Of a stretch of DNA of 64,000 nucleotides, positions 8,755 to 17,413 are shown piece after piece. The stretch covers positions 3,819,501 to 3,883,500 of the forward strand of contig NZ_CP015506.1 of NCBI RefSeq assembly GCF_000294775.2, read 5' to 3'. How positions within the stretch are numbered: position 1 is the stretch's first letter; each line of letters starts with the position of its first letter. This DNA comes from Cytobacillus oceanisediminis 2691 (GTDB lineage Bacteria > Bacillota > Bacilli > Bacillales > Cytobacillaceae). Below the pieces are notes generated by a model, which saw only the letters and a program-made list of their open reading frames with translations, ran no database searches and was not told the DNA's origin. Made by a program: the position numbers and the translations under genes.

Positions 8755-9074
8755 GGGCAAACATCCTCCCCATTCAAAAAATATAAGTATATTAGCAATA
8801 ATTCCAGGCAAAAGCCTTCTAATTATCACCAATATAATATATGAAAGTTTTGCCCAGAATGTGAAAGGATCAATTAACATTAAAAATGGAAGCGGTTTCC
8901 GTTTTTGTCTAACTATGAAGAATCATGTCGGAAGTTTGATTTTTTTAAAAACGATGAAAAATAAATTTTCATGATAGGATATAAAAAACAAAACAGTTTC
9001 TTGTCCCCTTTTTCATTTACCGGGCTGCGGGGAAGAAATTTCTCCGCGAATCAATATTCTGAGGAGGCAATATC

Positions 9075-9290
9075 ATGAATGTTCACGAACTAAAAATGAA
9101 GTTTCATCAGCTGCGGGAGTATACTCCTGAAAATGTTAATGAATTATTGGATTTTGCTAAAAAGGCCTATATCCATAATGAAATTTCCAGTACAGATTAT
9201 CGAAATCTCGTTCGTGAGCTTGAAGCTCAAGGAGCGGCCGTTCCGGAAAGCTACAAAGATAACACCCTCCAGGATTCAGTAAATGCATAA
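9075..9290 (+). CDS. yppF: YppF family small protein
   Basis: A 71-residue soluble protein closely matching remembered B. subtilis YppF (MNVHELKMKFHQ, then YTPENVNELLDF). Function unknown. A strong GAGGAGG ribosome-binding site precedes the ATG. It is divergent from yppG and convergent with yppE. The 194-base gap upstream (8881-9074) holds no other gene that I can see. Confidence 0.85.
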   Translation: MNVHELKMKFHQLREYTPENVNELLDFAKKAYIHNEISSTDYRNLVRELEAQGAAVPESYKDNTLQDSVNA

Positions 9291-9299
9291 GAAATATTT

Positions 9300-9334
9300 A
9301 AAAAAGGGACCCTATTTCAGGTTCCCTTTTTTTC
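9300..9334. terminator. Bidirectional terminator between yppF and yppE
   Basis: AAAAAAGGGACC and GGTTCCCTTTTTT flank a short loop. The stem overlaps the last codons and the stop of yppE. Confidence 0.85.
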
Positions 9335-9694
9335 TTCACCTACTAATTTTATCAATTGCTTTAGGACATACACGGCCGAATTAACATAATTAATGAACCT
9401 GGTTTTGCTTGTTTCAGGGAAAAATGCCTGAATGGAGACCAGTTCAATATGTTCAGCAGCAGATTCAATCTGCTGAGGATAAAGATTTCGGGGTTTATGA
9501 ATGCCAATCCACTCCAGGGCTTCTTCTTTCCATCTTTCATTTATGGATTTAACATCATCGGCAAAAGGTTTGACTTCATTATAAAAATCACCCTTCTCAC
9601 CTGATTCCTTAACCTTTTTAAACCTGCTGTCTGAGATTTCCACACATTCAAGCAGCTGTTCTGTCATTTGCAGCAGGGAATTTTCATGAACCAT
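9317..9694 (-). CDS. yppE: YppE family protein
   Basis: A 125-residue, mostly helical protein similar to B. subtilis YppE (DUF1798), including LLQMTEQLLE near the start and the ERWKEEALEWI stretch. Function unknown. TTGGAG lies 10 bases before the ATG. Its last codons form part of the bidirectional terminator shared with yppF. A copy of the dispersed repeat family lies immediately upstream of its start. Confidence 0.83.
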   Translation of the reverse strand: MVHENSLLQMTEQLLECVEISDSRFKKVKESGEKGDFYNEVKPFADDVKSINERWKEEALEWIGIHKPRNLYPQQIESAAEHIELVSIQAFFPETSKTRFINYVNSAVYVLKQLIKLVGEEKKGT

Positions 9695-9717
9695 TCAGCA
9701 TCAACTCCAATTAGAAT

Positions 9718-9937
9718 AGCGGAAGGCGCCCGCTTAATAAAGGCACGCAGACTAAAACGCCACGTCCGGTGGCAACGTCTGCATGACCCACATCCTCCCA
9801 AAAGCTATCGCTTTCGGTCGTGCGATGTTTATGCTGACGAAGCCTTCCATGTCCTGTGGGCCTCATACATAAGACTCTTTAACCTTTTGGACGGATTGGC
9901 TTAGACCCGAGAGCCGATGGCGCCTGGAGCTAGACAG
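9718..9937 (+). repeat. Dispersed intergenic repeat, copy B
   Basis: It begins AGCGGAAGGCGCC and ends GGCGCCTGGAGCTAGACA, the two termini of the family. The inner segment (GCACGCAGACTAAAACGCCACG, then CTTTCGGTCGTGCGATGTTT) reappears in reverse orientation in copy E at 38,820-38,890. Confidence 0.7.
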
Positions 9938-9968
9938 TTTTCTAACTTCAGATCTTATACGCTTTATT

Positions 9969-10001
9969 AAAAAATAAAAGTAGCTAGTCAACATTAGCTA
10001 C
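9969..10001 (-). terminator. Terminator downstream of the yppD-like gene
   Basis: GTAGCTA (9980-9986) pairs with TAGCTAC (9995-10001); on the minus strand TTTTATTTTTT follows. Confidence 0.75.
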
Positions 10002-10027
10002 TGAAGGATACTGCTATTCTATGCCAC

Positions 10028-10291
10028 TTAGAAGCCAAGTTCAAGCTTCATTGCTGCTGACCTTTTTGTATCTTCTATATTGTCTGCCTCAGACCTGATT
10101 ACCGTCATGCCCTCTTCAATCGCTTCCAGCCTGCTTTCGCAAACCTCCAGTTTTTCTGACTGTTCATAATACCAATCCTGGCGAAGCCCAGACAAATTAG
10201 ACTCCAGGACATTTTCAAGCTCTTCCAGCTGATCATATATTTCTGTAAGCATGGCCAGCAATTCATCTTTTTCTACCATTTTTCCCTGCAT
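10028..10291 (-). CDS. Small predicted coiled-coil protein at the yppD position
   Basis: An 87-residue acidic helical protein; the stretch DELLAMLTEIYDQLEELENV has heptad-like spacing of Leu/Ile. I do not recognise a domain. In B. subtilis the gene between yppE and sspM is yppD, so it may be that homologue, but I could not confirm the sequence match. The start at 10291 was chosen because CGGGAGG precedes it; an upstream in-frame start at 10333 has no ribosome-binding site. Confidence 0.7.
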   Translation of the reverse strand: MQGKMVEKDELLAMLTEIYDQLEELENVLESNLSGLRQDWYYEQSEKLEVCESRLEAIEEGMTVIRSEADNIEDTKRSAAMKLELGF

Positions 10292-10537
10292 ACAAAAAAC
10301 CTCCCGATTTCTTTTTCTCCTTGCTTCCTGCAATAAATACGACGAAGGATACAGTGAAAATTTTGCTGTGTGCCTACATAATTCTATTTCGTTTGTAGGT
10401 TTCCTCCATGCATGACAAAACTAGAAGTGATTCGTCAAAGAAAGTTCTTATTTGCATGGTAGCAACATGGTTTCGACAGCCCCCGGAAGAATGAAAACAG
10501 CGTCATTGAACAAACTAATTAACGGAGGTGTAATGTA

Positions 10538-10651
10538 ATGGCAAAAAAAGAAAAAGAAAAACAAAATAAAGCACAGCCGAAAAAGCTGGAAGAAACAAAA
10601 ACAGGCTATGGCAATAAGAAACTTGAAGGCCCTGACCGCCCTTCAACTTAA
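10538..10651 (+). CDS. sspM: Small acid-soluble spore protein M (SspM)
   Basis: A 37-residue lysine-rich protein ending KKLEGPDRPST, almost the same C-terminus as remembered B. subtilis SspM (KKLGGPNRPST). It lies at the same place, between the yppD position and yppC. AACGGAGGTG precedes the ATG by 8 bases. Minor SASPs of this kind are made in the forespore; the sigma factor could not be read from the sequence with confidence. A repeat element starts within 10 bases of its stop codon. Confidence 0.88.
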   Translation: MAKKEKEKQNKAQPKKLEETKTGYGNKKLEGPDRPST

Positions 10652-10657
10652 AAGAAC

Positions 10658-10762
10658 AAAGGCGGAAGCGCCTTGATCAGCCCCGACAGGCATAAGACGA
10701 ATCACGCAGATTTCTGGAGTGATTTGGCTTATGACCCGAGGGGCTAGGCGCTGGAGCTGGAT
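10658..10762 (+). repeat. Dispersed intergenic hairpin repeat, copy C (compact, complete)
   Basis: The copy runs from GGCGGAAGCGCC to GGCGCTGGAGCTGGA and is an imperfect palindrome over its whole length. GCGCC pairs with GGCGC, CAGCCCC with GGGGCT, and ATAAGACGAATCAC with GTGATTTGGCTTAT (12 of 14). This is the cleanest member in the window. Confidence 0.8.
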
Positions 10763-10823
10763 GCAGATATTTTTTCATCAAAGTTATCCACATTGTTATA
10801 TTTTATAATTTCATAGACATTGT

Positions 10824-10851
10824 AAAAAGCAAGGGATTCCTTGCTTTTTTT
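10824..10851. terminator. Bidirectional terminator between sspM and yppC
   Basis: AAAAAGCAAGG, loop GATT, CCTTGCTTTTT, perfect 11-bp stem with T tracts on both strands. Confidence 0.9.
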
Positions 10852-10861
10852 CACTATTCCG

Positions 10862-11854
10862 CTAACAAAGCAAGCGAAATAATTTCCCCAGCTTTGCAGC
10901 AGTATGAAGCTGTTTCTGCTTATGCAAATACCATTTGGTAATATGGACAGGGTGCTTTAAGACAACAGATTCAGATGCCCATTTACTTTTAATGCGTTTT
11001 TTTTCGGACCAATCATTAAATTGATGAATGTGATGGGTGATTATCGGGTATGTACAGCGTAAGAAAGGGGTGGTTCTCCGTTGTCTTCCCTCAAAGTATT
11101 TCTCATAATCATGTCTTGAACCAGTATGAACTGTGCCTGAAGCAAATTCATACACGTCCCCATAATAGCTGGTGTCAAATAAGATTTCTGCCAGCCGTTT
11201 TCCAAGATCAATTCTTTTCGACACCGAGCGGAAACCATTGACACTTGCCCCGTATAATTCCCCTTTACAAGTAGGGAAGATTACAGAACTAAAATGAAGA
11301 TAGTCCTGAAAGGAAAAAAGCAATGTATGAAAAACTTTATTCTTATAAATTTCATGTTCCATTACAGGTTCTTGGATAACATTTTGTTCATTGATAATCA
11401 GTGAAATCATTAACCTCTTTTTATTTCTATTTTTCCAGAAAGAAAGCCACTCCTGTTCCATAAATGCCGATACACGAAAAATTTTTAATAAATGAAACAT
11501 TGGCCTATTTATTTTCGTCGAATAATGATAGAGGAGCAATTGCGGAAATGCATCCTGAAAAATCAGCCAATTGGCCCTTTCATATGTAATATAAAGCATG
11601 TCCCGCAATTTCTTTCCTATCAATTTAGGAAAACAGTTTCCTTCAAGATCACACATATTCCAGCCGGCATTTCGAGACACCATGGAGGCAAGAAACGCCC
11701 AGCGTATCTCAGGATGCTTTTTATAAAATCTGAAATATGCTTCCGTTCTTGAAATATTGTCCAGGTTATATTTTGCAGTCATCTTCATAATATGATCCAT
11801 TATTGCCTGTTCCTTTTTCTCATGGCTATTCAAGAATTTCCCAGGAAGAAACAT
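10862..11854 (-). CDS. yppC: YppC, DUF2515 family protein
   Basis: A 330-residue protein of unknown function that matches the DUF2515/YppC family in length and position (sspM on one side, divergent recU on the other). Conserved-looking features include WAFLASMVSRNAGWNMCDL near residue 55 and a His-rich ITHHIHQF stretch near the C-terminus. TGAGGTGAAATGCG precedes the ATG at 11854. No signal peptide or clear membrane segment was seen. The divergent intergenic space to recU (197 bases) must carry both promoters; none could be placed with confidence. Confidence 0.85.
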   Translation of the reverse strand: MFLPGKFLNSHEKKEQAIMDHIMKMTAKYNLDNISRTEAYFRFYKKHPEIRWAFLASMVSRNAGWNMCDLEGNCFPKLIGKKLRDMLYITYERANWLIFQDAFPQLLLYHYSTKINRPMFHLLKIFRVSAFMEQEWLSFWKNRNKKRLMISLIINEQNVIQEPVMEHEIYKNKVFHTLLFSFQDYLHFSSVIFPTCKGELYGASVNGFRSVSKRIDLGKRLAEILFDTSYYGDVYEFASGTVHTGSRHDYEKYFEGRQRRTTPFLRCTYPIITHHIHQFNDWSEKKRIKSKWASESVVLKHPVHITKWYLHKQKQLHTAAKLGKLFRLLC

Positions 11855-12051
11855 CGCATTTCACCTCAGAAAATGAATGGTCTGTATTTGGCCAGCAGGC
11901 AGACACTCCAAATGACTCTGTAAAACGAATAAAACTGGAAAGTAACGCTCAAATGGAGTTTCCTATATACTTTGTTATTTAGAACTTTTTATTCAACCAA
12001 ATCATGCTTACTTTTGTTATTATAGGGAGTAGTTTAAAACGAGGTGAATGC

Positions 12052-12663
12052 ATGAATTTCCATTATCCTAATGGCAGGAGATATACTCCTTCTCCCAATA
12101 GCGCCAAAAAATTAACACCAGAGAAGAAATGGACCTACAGCAATCGTGGAATGACACTGGAGGAAGATATTAACGAAACGAATGAATTCTATCTGGAACA
12201 TGGAATAGCCACTATTCATAAAAAACCAACGCCTGTTCAAATCGTCCAGGTTGATTATCCAAAGAGAAGTGCGGCCGTTATTAAAGAAGCATATTTCAAA
12301 CAAGCATCAACAACAGATTATAATGGTGTGTATAAAGGGAGATATATTGATTTTGAAGCAAAAGAAACTCAGAACACGACCTCCTTCCCTCTAAAGAATT
12401 TTCATGAACACCAGGTGAAGCACATGGAGAAGGTATTAGCCCAGCAAGGGATTTGTTTTGTTCTTCTCCGCTTTTCTGCTACCGAAGAAGTTTTCCTTTT
12501 AGAGGCACATTATTTGCTCTCATACTGGGAGAGAATGAAGGCTGGGGGAAGAAAATCAATTACCAAGGGGGAAATCGAAATGCATGGCCACCACATTCCG
12601 CTTGGATTTCAGCCCAGAATTGACTATATTAAGATAATAGATTATCTTTATACCCTTAAATAA
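12052..12663 (+). CDS. recU: Holliday junction resolvase RecU
   Basis: A 203-residue homologue of RecU, which cuts Holliday junctions in recombination repair and chromosome segregation. The nuclease core is visible: D89 in TTDYNG, then D100-x-E102-x-K104 (IDFEAK). The N-terminal [15 protein letters not shown] block is also typical. The start at 12052 follows ACGAGGTGAATGC; an upstream ATG at 12004 lacks a ribosome-binding site and is not conserved. It is followed after 42 bases by ponA, the same pairing as in B. subtilis, where recU and ponA form an operon. Confidence 0.95.
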   Translation: MNFHYPNGRRYTPSPNSAKKLTPEKKWTYSNRGMTLEEDINETNEFYLEHGIATIHKKPTPVQIVQVDYPKRSAAVIKEAYFKQASTTDYNGVYKGRYIDFEAKETQNTTSFPLKNFHEHQVKHMEKVLAQQGICFVLLRFSATEEVFLLEAHYLLSYWERMKAGGRKSITKGEIEMHGHHIPLGFQPRIDYIKIIDYLYTLK

Positions 12664-12705
12664 GTTTTTTTACAGTTCCATTGTCAAGAAAGGATGAACA
12701 TAGAT

Positions 12706-15417
12706 ATGACTGAAAAATATCAATCAAGAGAGGAGCGCCGCAAACAGCAATCCAAGCCTAAAAAGAAGGGCAGAAAAAAAGGCACAGGCACTTTTAAACG
12801 TATTTTCCTAATTTTAATTGCCCTCGGGATTGCTGGAATGCTTATAGGAGCAGGCGCTTTTGCTTTTATGGTGAAAGACGCACCAAAGCTTGATGAAAAA
12901 TTGCTGAAGGATCCAATTTCTTCACAGATTTACGATATGGAGGGCGAATTCATTACTGATGTAGGCTCCGAAAACCGTGATTATGTCGCTTATGAAGACA
13001 TACCAAAACTAGTGGAAGACGCGTTTTTGGCAACTGAGGATGTTCGCTTTTACAAACATAATGGCATGGACTTAATTCGATTAGGCGGTGCAGTAATAGC
13101 CAACGTAACTCGCGGATTTGGTTCTGAAGGGGCAAGTACGATTACCCAGCAGGTGGTAAAGAACTCCTTCTTAAATAATGAAAAAACGCTAAGCAGGAAA
13201 GCCCAGGAAGCCTGGCTCGCATTCCAGCTTGAGCGCAAGTATACAAAACAGGAAATCTTTGAGATGTATGTGAACAAGATTTACATGTCAGAAGGGCATG
13301 GAGTTTTAACGGCATCGAAAATCTTTTTTGATAAAGAACTAGATGAGCTGGAGCTGCATGAAGCGGCCCTCTTAGCCGGCATGCCGCAAAGCCCGAACAA
13401 TTATAATCCTTTTGATCATCCTGACAAGGCAGAGAAAAGGAGAAATATTGTCCTTTCACTGATGAATCAGCATGGTTTCATTACAAAAGAACAAATGGAA
13501 GCAGCCCAAAAAGTTCCTGTGGAATCTACACTTGTGGCTGAAGAGAAAAGAGAAACAAACGAATCAAAATATGATTCTTTCATCGATGTTGTCTTGGATG
13601 AAGTAGAAAAGAAATACCCGGATCTTAACCCATATTCTGATGGATTAAAAATTTATACGACCCTGGATCCAAATGCACAGAAACACGTAGAAAACATCTT
13701 AAACACTGATGCAGCGGTAGCGTATCCAGATGACGAATTCCAGGCAGGAATCACTTTGCTGGATACAAAAACTGGGGAAATAAGAGCAATTGGCGGCGGT
13801 CGCAACCAGGAAGTAAAACGCGGGTTTAACTATGCTGTAGATCAAAAAAGACATGCTGGTTCAACTTTTAAACCGATTGTCGATTATGGCCCAGCAATCG
13901 AGTATCTAAAATGGGGAACCTACCAGACTATTGTTGATGAACCCCACACATATTCCGGCGGAACAAAAATTAATAACTGGGACGGAAAACATATGGGCCC
14001 TATGTCCATGCGTGAAGCCCTCGCCCGTTCACGTAATATCCCGGCCCTGAAAACCCTTCAGGAAGTAGGAACTGATAAGGCTTTAGAATTCACCAATAGA
14101 TTAGGCATCCCAATGGAAGAAATGTATGAGTCATATTCTATCGGCGCATATGAGGTTTCCTCTCTGCAGGTAGCCGGCGCATATAGTGCTTTTGGGAATA
14201 ATGGCTTTTACACTGAGCCTCATGCCATCAAGCAAATTGAAATGCGTGACGGCACGAAGCTTGACTTGAAACCAGAGTCTGAAGTAGTGATGAAAGATTA
14301 TACAGCATTTATGATTAGTGACATGCTGAAAAGTGTAGTTAAATCTTCATATGGAACTGGCCGACAGGCAGATGTTCAAGGATTGCCTGTAGCAGGAAAA
14401 ACAGGAACTACAAACTACACTGATGAACAGGAACAGGAATGGGGAATTCCTAGTGGTGCTGTGCCTGATGCATGGTTTGCAGGTTATACGACGAACTATA
14501 CAGCAGCTATATGGACCGGCTATCAGGATAGAAAAAACTATATCCCTGCAGGCGATGAGCAAAAAATTGCGCAAAGACTTTTCAGCAGTCTAATGGCACA
14601 TGTTTCAGAAGGAAAAGAAACAGAAGACTTCAAGGTCCCTAACTCCGTGGAGGAGGTTGCCATTGAAAAAGGAAGCAACCCTGCCAAACGGGCAAGCCAA
14701 TTTACACCTAAGGACCAAATCATTTATGAATATGCTGTAAAAGGCAATGCTCCGACACAAGTGTCTGAGAAGTTTGATAAACTCGACTCCCCTTCTGGTC
14801 TGTCAGCGAACTTTGACCAGGAGACAAATGAAATTGCATTATCATGGGAATACCCAGAAGACGCAGAAGGCACTCAATTTGAAGTGACGGTATCCGTAAA
14901 TGAAGGCGGAGATCAGCAGCTTAGCGTCACTTCTGAAAAAGGCTTAAAAATTGCCAACCCTCAGCCAGGAGCTGTTTATACCTTTAAAGTAACAGCATTT
15001 AAAGGTGATCAGCAAAGTGATCCTGCCTCTGTAAAAGTAGAACTCCCTGATCCAGGCGTCATCGAAGAAGATGAAACTGAAGGTGAAGGACAAGATGGAA
15101 CTGGCGAAGAGGAACAGGAAGGTCAAGAAGGACAAAATGGTGAAGACGGCCAGGACGGAAACCAAGATGGCGACGGTTCTGGAAATGGTGAAGGTGAAGG
15201 TTCCGGTGATGGTTCCGGAGATGGCGAAGGAGCCGGAAACGGTGAAGGTAATGGTGAAGGTTCCGGAGATGGCGACACCGGTACCGGAGAAGGAAATGGA
15301 GCGGGTGCTGGAGATACAGGAGGTACTGGAGATACTGGAGGTACTGGCAGCGGCGGAAACGGCAATGGCAGCGGCACTTCAGGCTCGAGCGGTTCTGGAA
15401 ATGGATCTGGCACATAA
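12706..15417 (+). CDS. ponA: Penicillin-binding protein 1 (bifunctional class A PBP)
   Basis: A 903-residue enzyme that polymerises and cross-links peptidoglycan. A Lys-rich cytoplasmic tail is followed by one membrane anchor (about 29-55). Next comes the glycosyltransferase domain with catalytic E111 in ATEDVRFY, then the transpeptidase with S386-T-F-K389, S442-R-N444 and K565-T-G567, then a fibronectin type III-like domain (about 690-780). The last roughly 115 residues are a Gly/Asp/Glu/Asn low-complexity tail, unlike the Asp/Asn/Gln-rich tail of the B. subtilis protein. The start at 12706 was preferred over 12694 because AAAGG abuts the earlier ATG. An IS element separates this gene from the rest of its terminator. 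Confidence 0.95.
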   Translation: MTEKYQSREERRKQQSKPKKKGRKKGTGTFKRIFLILIALGIAGMLIGAGAFAFMVKDAPKLDEKLLKDPISSQIYDMEGEFITDVGSENRDYVAYEDIPKLVEDAFLATEDVRFYKHNGMDLIRLGGAVIANVTRGFGSEGASTITQQVVKNSFLNNEKTLSRKAQEAWLAFQLERKYTKQEIFEMYVNKIYMSEGHGVLTASKIFFDKELDELELHEAALLAGMPQSPNNYNPFDHPDKAEKRRNIVLSLMNQHGFITKEQMEAAQKVPVESTLVAEEKRETNESKYDSFIDVVLDEVEKKYPDLNPYSDGLKIYTTLDPNAQKHVENILNTDAAVAYPDDEFQAGITLLDTKTGEIRAIGGGRNQEVKRGFNYAVDQKRHAGSTFKPIVDYGPAIEYLKWGTYQTIVDEPHTYSGGTKINNWDGKHMGPMSMREALARSRNIPALKTLQEVGTDKALEFTNRLGIPMEEMYESYSIGAYEVSSLQVAGAYSAFGNNGFYTEPHAIKQIEMRDGTKLDLKPESEVVMKDYTAFMISDMLKSVVKSSYGTGRQADVQGLPVAGKTGTTNYTDEQEQEWGIPSGAVPDAWFAGYTTNYTAAIWTGYQDRKNYIPAGDEQKIAQRLFSSLMAHVSEGKETEDFKVPNSVEEVAIEKGSNPAKRASQFTPKDQIIYEYAVKGNAPTQVSEKFDKLDSPSGLSANFDQETNEIALSWEYPEDAEGTQFEVTVSVNEGGDQQLSVTSEKGLKIANPQPGAVYTFKVTAFKGDQQSDPASVKVELPDPGVIEEDETEGEGQDGTGEEEQEGQEGQNGEDGQDGNQDGDGSGNGEGEGSGDGSGDGEGAGNGEGNGEGSGDGDTGTGEGNGAGAGDTGGTGDTGGTGSGGNGNGSGTSGSSGSGNGSGT

Positions 15418-15430
15418 CTAAATAGAAATG

Positions 15431-15438
15431 AAGAGCTG
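15431..15438 (+). terminator. Left arm of the ponA terminator, split by an IS
   Basis: AAGAGCTG lies 14 bases after the ponA stop. Its complement CAGCTCTT followed by TTTTT is at 16743-16755, beyond the insertion. Confidence 0.55.
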
Positions 15439-15482
15439 GCTTGCACATAACCCTGTCAAGTAGACATTGAAAAAAGAGTATA

Positions 15483-16352
15483 CTAAGCTGCGGCCTTTTC
15501 TCGATATTCTATCGGGGAAAGGTCGTTTAATTTACTTTGAAAACGGTCTTGATTGTAAAAATGTATATAATCCTGAATTGCTACGTAAGCTTCTTCCATT
15601 GTTTTGGGACGTACTAAATAAACTTTCTCCGTCTTTAAATGAGAAAAGAAACACTCTATACAAGCATTATCATGACAGTTTCCTCTTCTTGAATGGCTGC
15701 CTATAACTTGGAGGTCCTCCTTCACTTGTTTTTCGTATGCTTTGGTTGTATATTGAAACCCCTGATCTGAGTGGATTAAAGCATTTTTTGCGAACTGCTT
15801 GCCTTCTAGCTGTTTTATAGTATCTATGACTAACTTAAGATCGTTCCTTTCAGATAACTGCCATGAAACAATTTCATTGTTATATAAGTCTAAAACAGCT
15901 GACAGATAGACAAACTCATCCCCAACTCGGATGTAAGTAATATCTGTGACGAGTTTTTCATACGGTTTTTCAGCAAAGAACTCCCGATTTAAGACATTGG
16001 GAAATAAAACGGATCCTTTTCGTCCATAGAATGGACGTTTCTTGCGAATGACAGAACGAATACCTAATTCCCTCATTAATCTTCTGACCCGTTTATGATT
16101 AGCTACAATTCCCTCCCGGGAAAGAGCCCTTGTCATTCGTTTATATCCGTAGTAAGGATGCATTTTGTGGATGGCTAAGATATGCTCTTTTACTAAAATA
16201 TTCTCCTCAAGACGGATTCTTCGTATAGGATTTGTATTGCGCCACTTGTAATATCCTGCTTTTGAAACTTCCCCAATTTTCAGTAGCCACGCAAGGGGAT
16301 ACTTTTCCCTTAAATTATCAATAATTTGAAATCGATCTGCTTTTAGGACCAT
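15483..16352 (-). CDS. IS3-family transposase OrfB (DDE integrase-type catalytic subunit)
   Basis: 289 residues with an HTH-like N-terminus and an rve integrase core. The catalytic triad is intact: D in TDITYI, D in HSDQGF, E in ACIECFFSHLK. It overlaps OrfA by 10 bases in the -1 frame. A slippery heptamer A-AAA-AAG near the end of OrfA (16385-16379 on the minus strand) would fuse the two by -1 frameshifting, and the shifted frame runs into OrfB without a stop. Length and motifs are normal for the family, so the element should be active or recently so. Confidence 0.92.
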   Translation of the reverse strand: MVLKADRFQIIDNLREKYPLAWLLKIGEVSKAGYYKWRNTNPIRRIRLEENILVKEHILAIHKMHPYYGYKRMTRALSREGIVANHKRVRRLMRELGIRSVIRKKRPFYGRKGSVLFPNVLNREFFAEKPYEKLVTDITYIRVGDEFVYLSAVLDLYNNEIVSWQLSERNDLKLVIDTIKQLEGKQFAKNALIHSDQGFQYTTKAYEKQVKEDLQVIGSHSRRGNCHDNACIECFFSHLKTEKVYLVRPKTMEEAYVAIQDYIHFYNQDRFQSKLNDLSPIEYREKAAA

Positions 16353-16645
16353 TCCTTCCCATGTAGATTTGGATTGCGCTTTTTTAAGTATTCCACCTGC
16401 GCTTTCAGATAGGCATTCTCTTCTTCCAAATTATTAAAGTTTTTCTTATTCCAATGCCCACGCTGGTCATCAAATGATTCTCCGTTTCGTACTTTTTTAA
16501 CCCAATTTGCAATTTGGGCATCACTTTTAATACCAAAATGTTCTCGAAGCTGTTTATAAGACCATTTCTCCTCCAACTTCAAACGAACAACTTCTCGCTT
16601 AAACCCCTCTGTATAGGTTTTAAAGGTTTGTCCTTTTTTGGCCAT
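16343..16645 (-). CDS. IS3-family transposase OrfA (helix-turn-helix subunit)
   Basis: A 100-residue protein beginning MAKKGQTFKTYTEGFKREVV, with the HTH region at about 15-60 and a C-terminal leucine-type coiled coil (LEEENAYLKAQVEYLKK) used for subunit pairing. CTTGGAGGGG precedes the ATG. The A-AAA-AAG heptamer close to its end marks the expected frameshift into OrfB. The decayed IS at 36,364-37,633 carries a related OrfA with the same first eight residues. Confidence 0.92.
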   Translation of the reverse strand: MAKKGQTFKTYTEGFKREVVRLKLEEKWSYKQLREHFGIKSDAQIANWVKKVRNGESFDDQRGHWNKKNFNNLEEENAYLKAQVEYLKKRNPNLHGKEWS

Positions 16646-16719
16646 AGAAAAAACCCCTCCAAGTAGACTAGTAAGAACATCATATCATGTTCTCTTTTTT
16701 TACTGTCTACCTGAAGGGG

Positions 16720-17383
16720 ATAATAACAGCTCAGGGTTGAGTCAGCTCTTTTTTTATCTTTGTCCTGCTGAGGTTTTATGGAATGGACGGTATTGGTACA
16801 ATTGTGTCCGGGTAATTCGTGATTGTAGGCAGCTTCCTCCTTTGGCGCTCGGATTCTTTGAAGTTGTGCGCGATTCTGTTGGGTTCGCGCGGATCCCGGT
16901 CTTTTGCGCGTGCATTTCTTCCGTTTGTGCGCGGTTTCCTCACTTTCCGCGCTGTTTAATGAGATTTTTGCGCTGAGACCTTTGGATTCGCGCGAGTCTC
17001 GGTCTTTTGTGCGCCCATTTCTCCGGTTTGTGCGCACTTTCTCTCCTTTTACGCGCGGCTTTTTTGGAGTTGTGCGCGATACTTTTGGGTTTGCGCGGGT
17101 CCTGGTCTTTTACGCTCGCATTTCTTCCATTTGTGCGCGCTTTCCCTCCTTTTGCGCGCGGCTTAATGGGATTTATGCGCGGGACTTTTGGGTTTGCGCG
17201 GGTCCTGGTCTTTTACGCTCGCATTTCTTCCGTTGTGTGCGCTTTCCCTCCTTTTGTGCGCGGGTTCCGGTCTTTTACGCTCGCATTTCTTGTGCGCGCT
17301 TTCTCTCCTTTCGCGCGCGGCCTTAATGGGGTTTATGCGCGGGACTTGTAGTTCGCGCAGGCTATTGTTTTCTCTAGCCATAG
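16720..17383. other. Gene-free stretch between the IS and ypoC
   Basis: No credible gene. It holds the second half of the ponA terminator (16743-16755) and then a long array of GCGC cores (listed separately). Open frames here on both strands are Arg/Lys/Ser/His- or Cys/Phe/Arg-rich by-products of the array. Confidence 0.8.
16845..17358. repeat. Array of 26 GCGC cores at about 20-bp spacing with polypyrimidine spacers
   Basis: GCGC (or the variant GCTC at 17114, 17217, 17279) begins at 16845, 16868, 16887, 16906, 16929, 16949, 16970, 16990, 17011, 17032, 17053, 17074, 17093 and so on to 17355. Spacing is mostly 19-23 (mean 20.4). Spacers on the plus strand are T/C-rich. A larger unit, GCGGGTCCTGGTCTTTTACG followed by CTCGCATTTCTT, recurs at about 17095, 17198 and (variant) 17260. 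Function unknown. Confidence 0.85.
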
Positions 17384-17413
17384 AAAAAAGCGCCTATCAT
17401 TTAAAGGCGCTTT
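17384..17413 (-). terminator. Terminator of the dnaD-nth-ypoC operon
   Basis: AAAGCGCC (17387-17394) pairs with GGCGCTTT (17406-17413); on the minus strand TTTTTT follows. The stem overlaps the end of ypoC. Confidence 0.85.

Larger units (their letters stand above)
15450..16719 (-). mobile_element. Intact IS3-family (IS150 group) insertion sequence
   Basis: About 1,270 bp with two overlapping transposase frames. The terminal inverted repeats are CCCTGTCAAGTAGACA at the left and, on the complement, CCCCTTCAGGTAGACA at the right, each followed by an A-rich stretch. The flanks carry ATAA (15447-15450 and 16720-16723), a target duplication of 3-4 bp. It lies inside the arms of the ponA terminator. 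Confidence 0.92.

Noticed and set aside
12953..13459. Minus-strand frames of 60-105 codons inside ponA
   Set aside because: Shadows of the glycosyltransferase domain coding sequence.
15059..15448. Overlapping frames antisense and in other frames of the ponA tail (Pro/Ser- and Met/Lys/Val-rich)
   Set aside because: They are artefacts of the Gly/Glu/Asp codon repeats of the ponA 3' end.
16845..17358. Reading the GCGC array as a CRISPR array
   Set aside because: The cores are only 4-8 bp, spacers are of similar low-complexity sequence and themselves repeated, and no cas gene is present.
16579..17381. Arg/Lys/Ser/His-rich and Cys/Phe-rich frames on both strands across the GCGC array
   Set aside because: They arise from the 20-21-bp repeat; the spacing is not a fixed multiple of three, there is no ribosome-binding site, and parts overlap the IS end.
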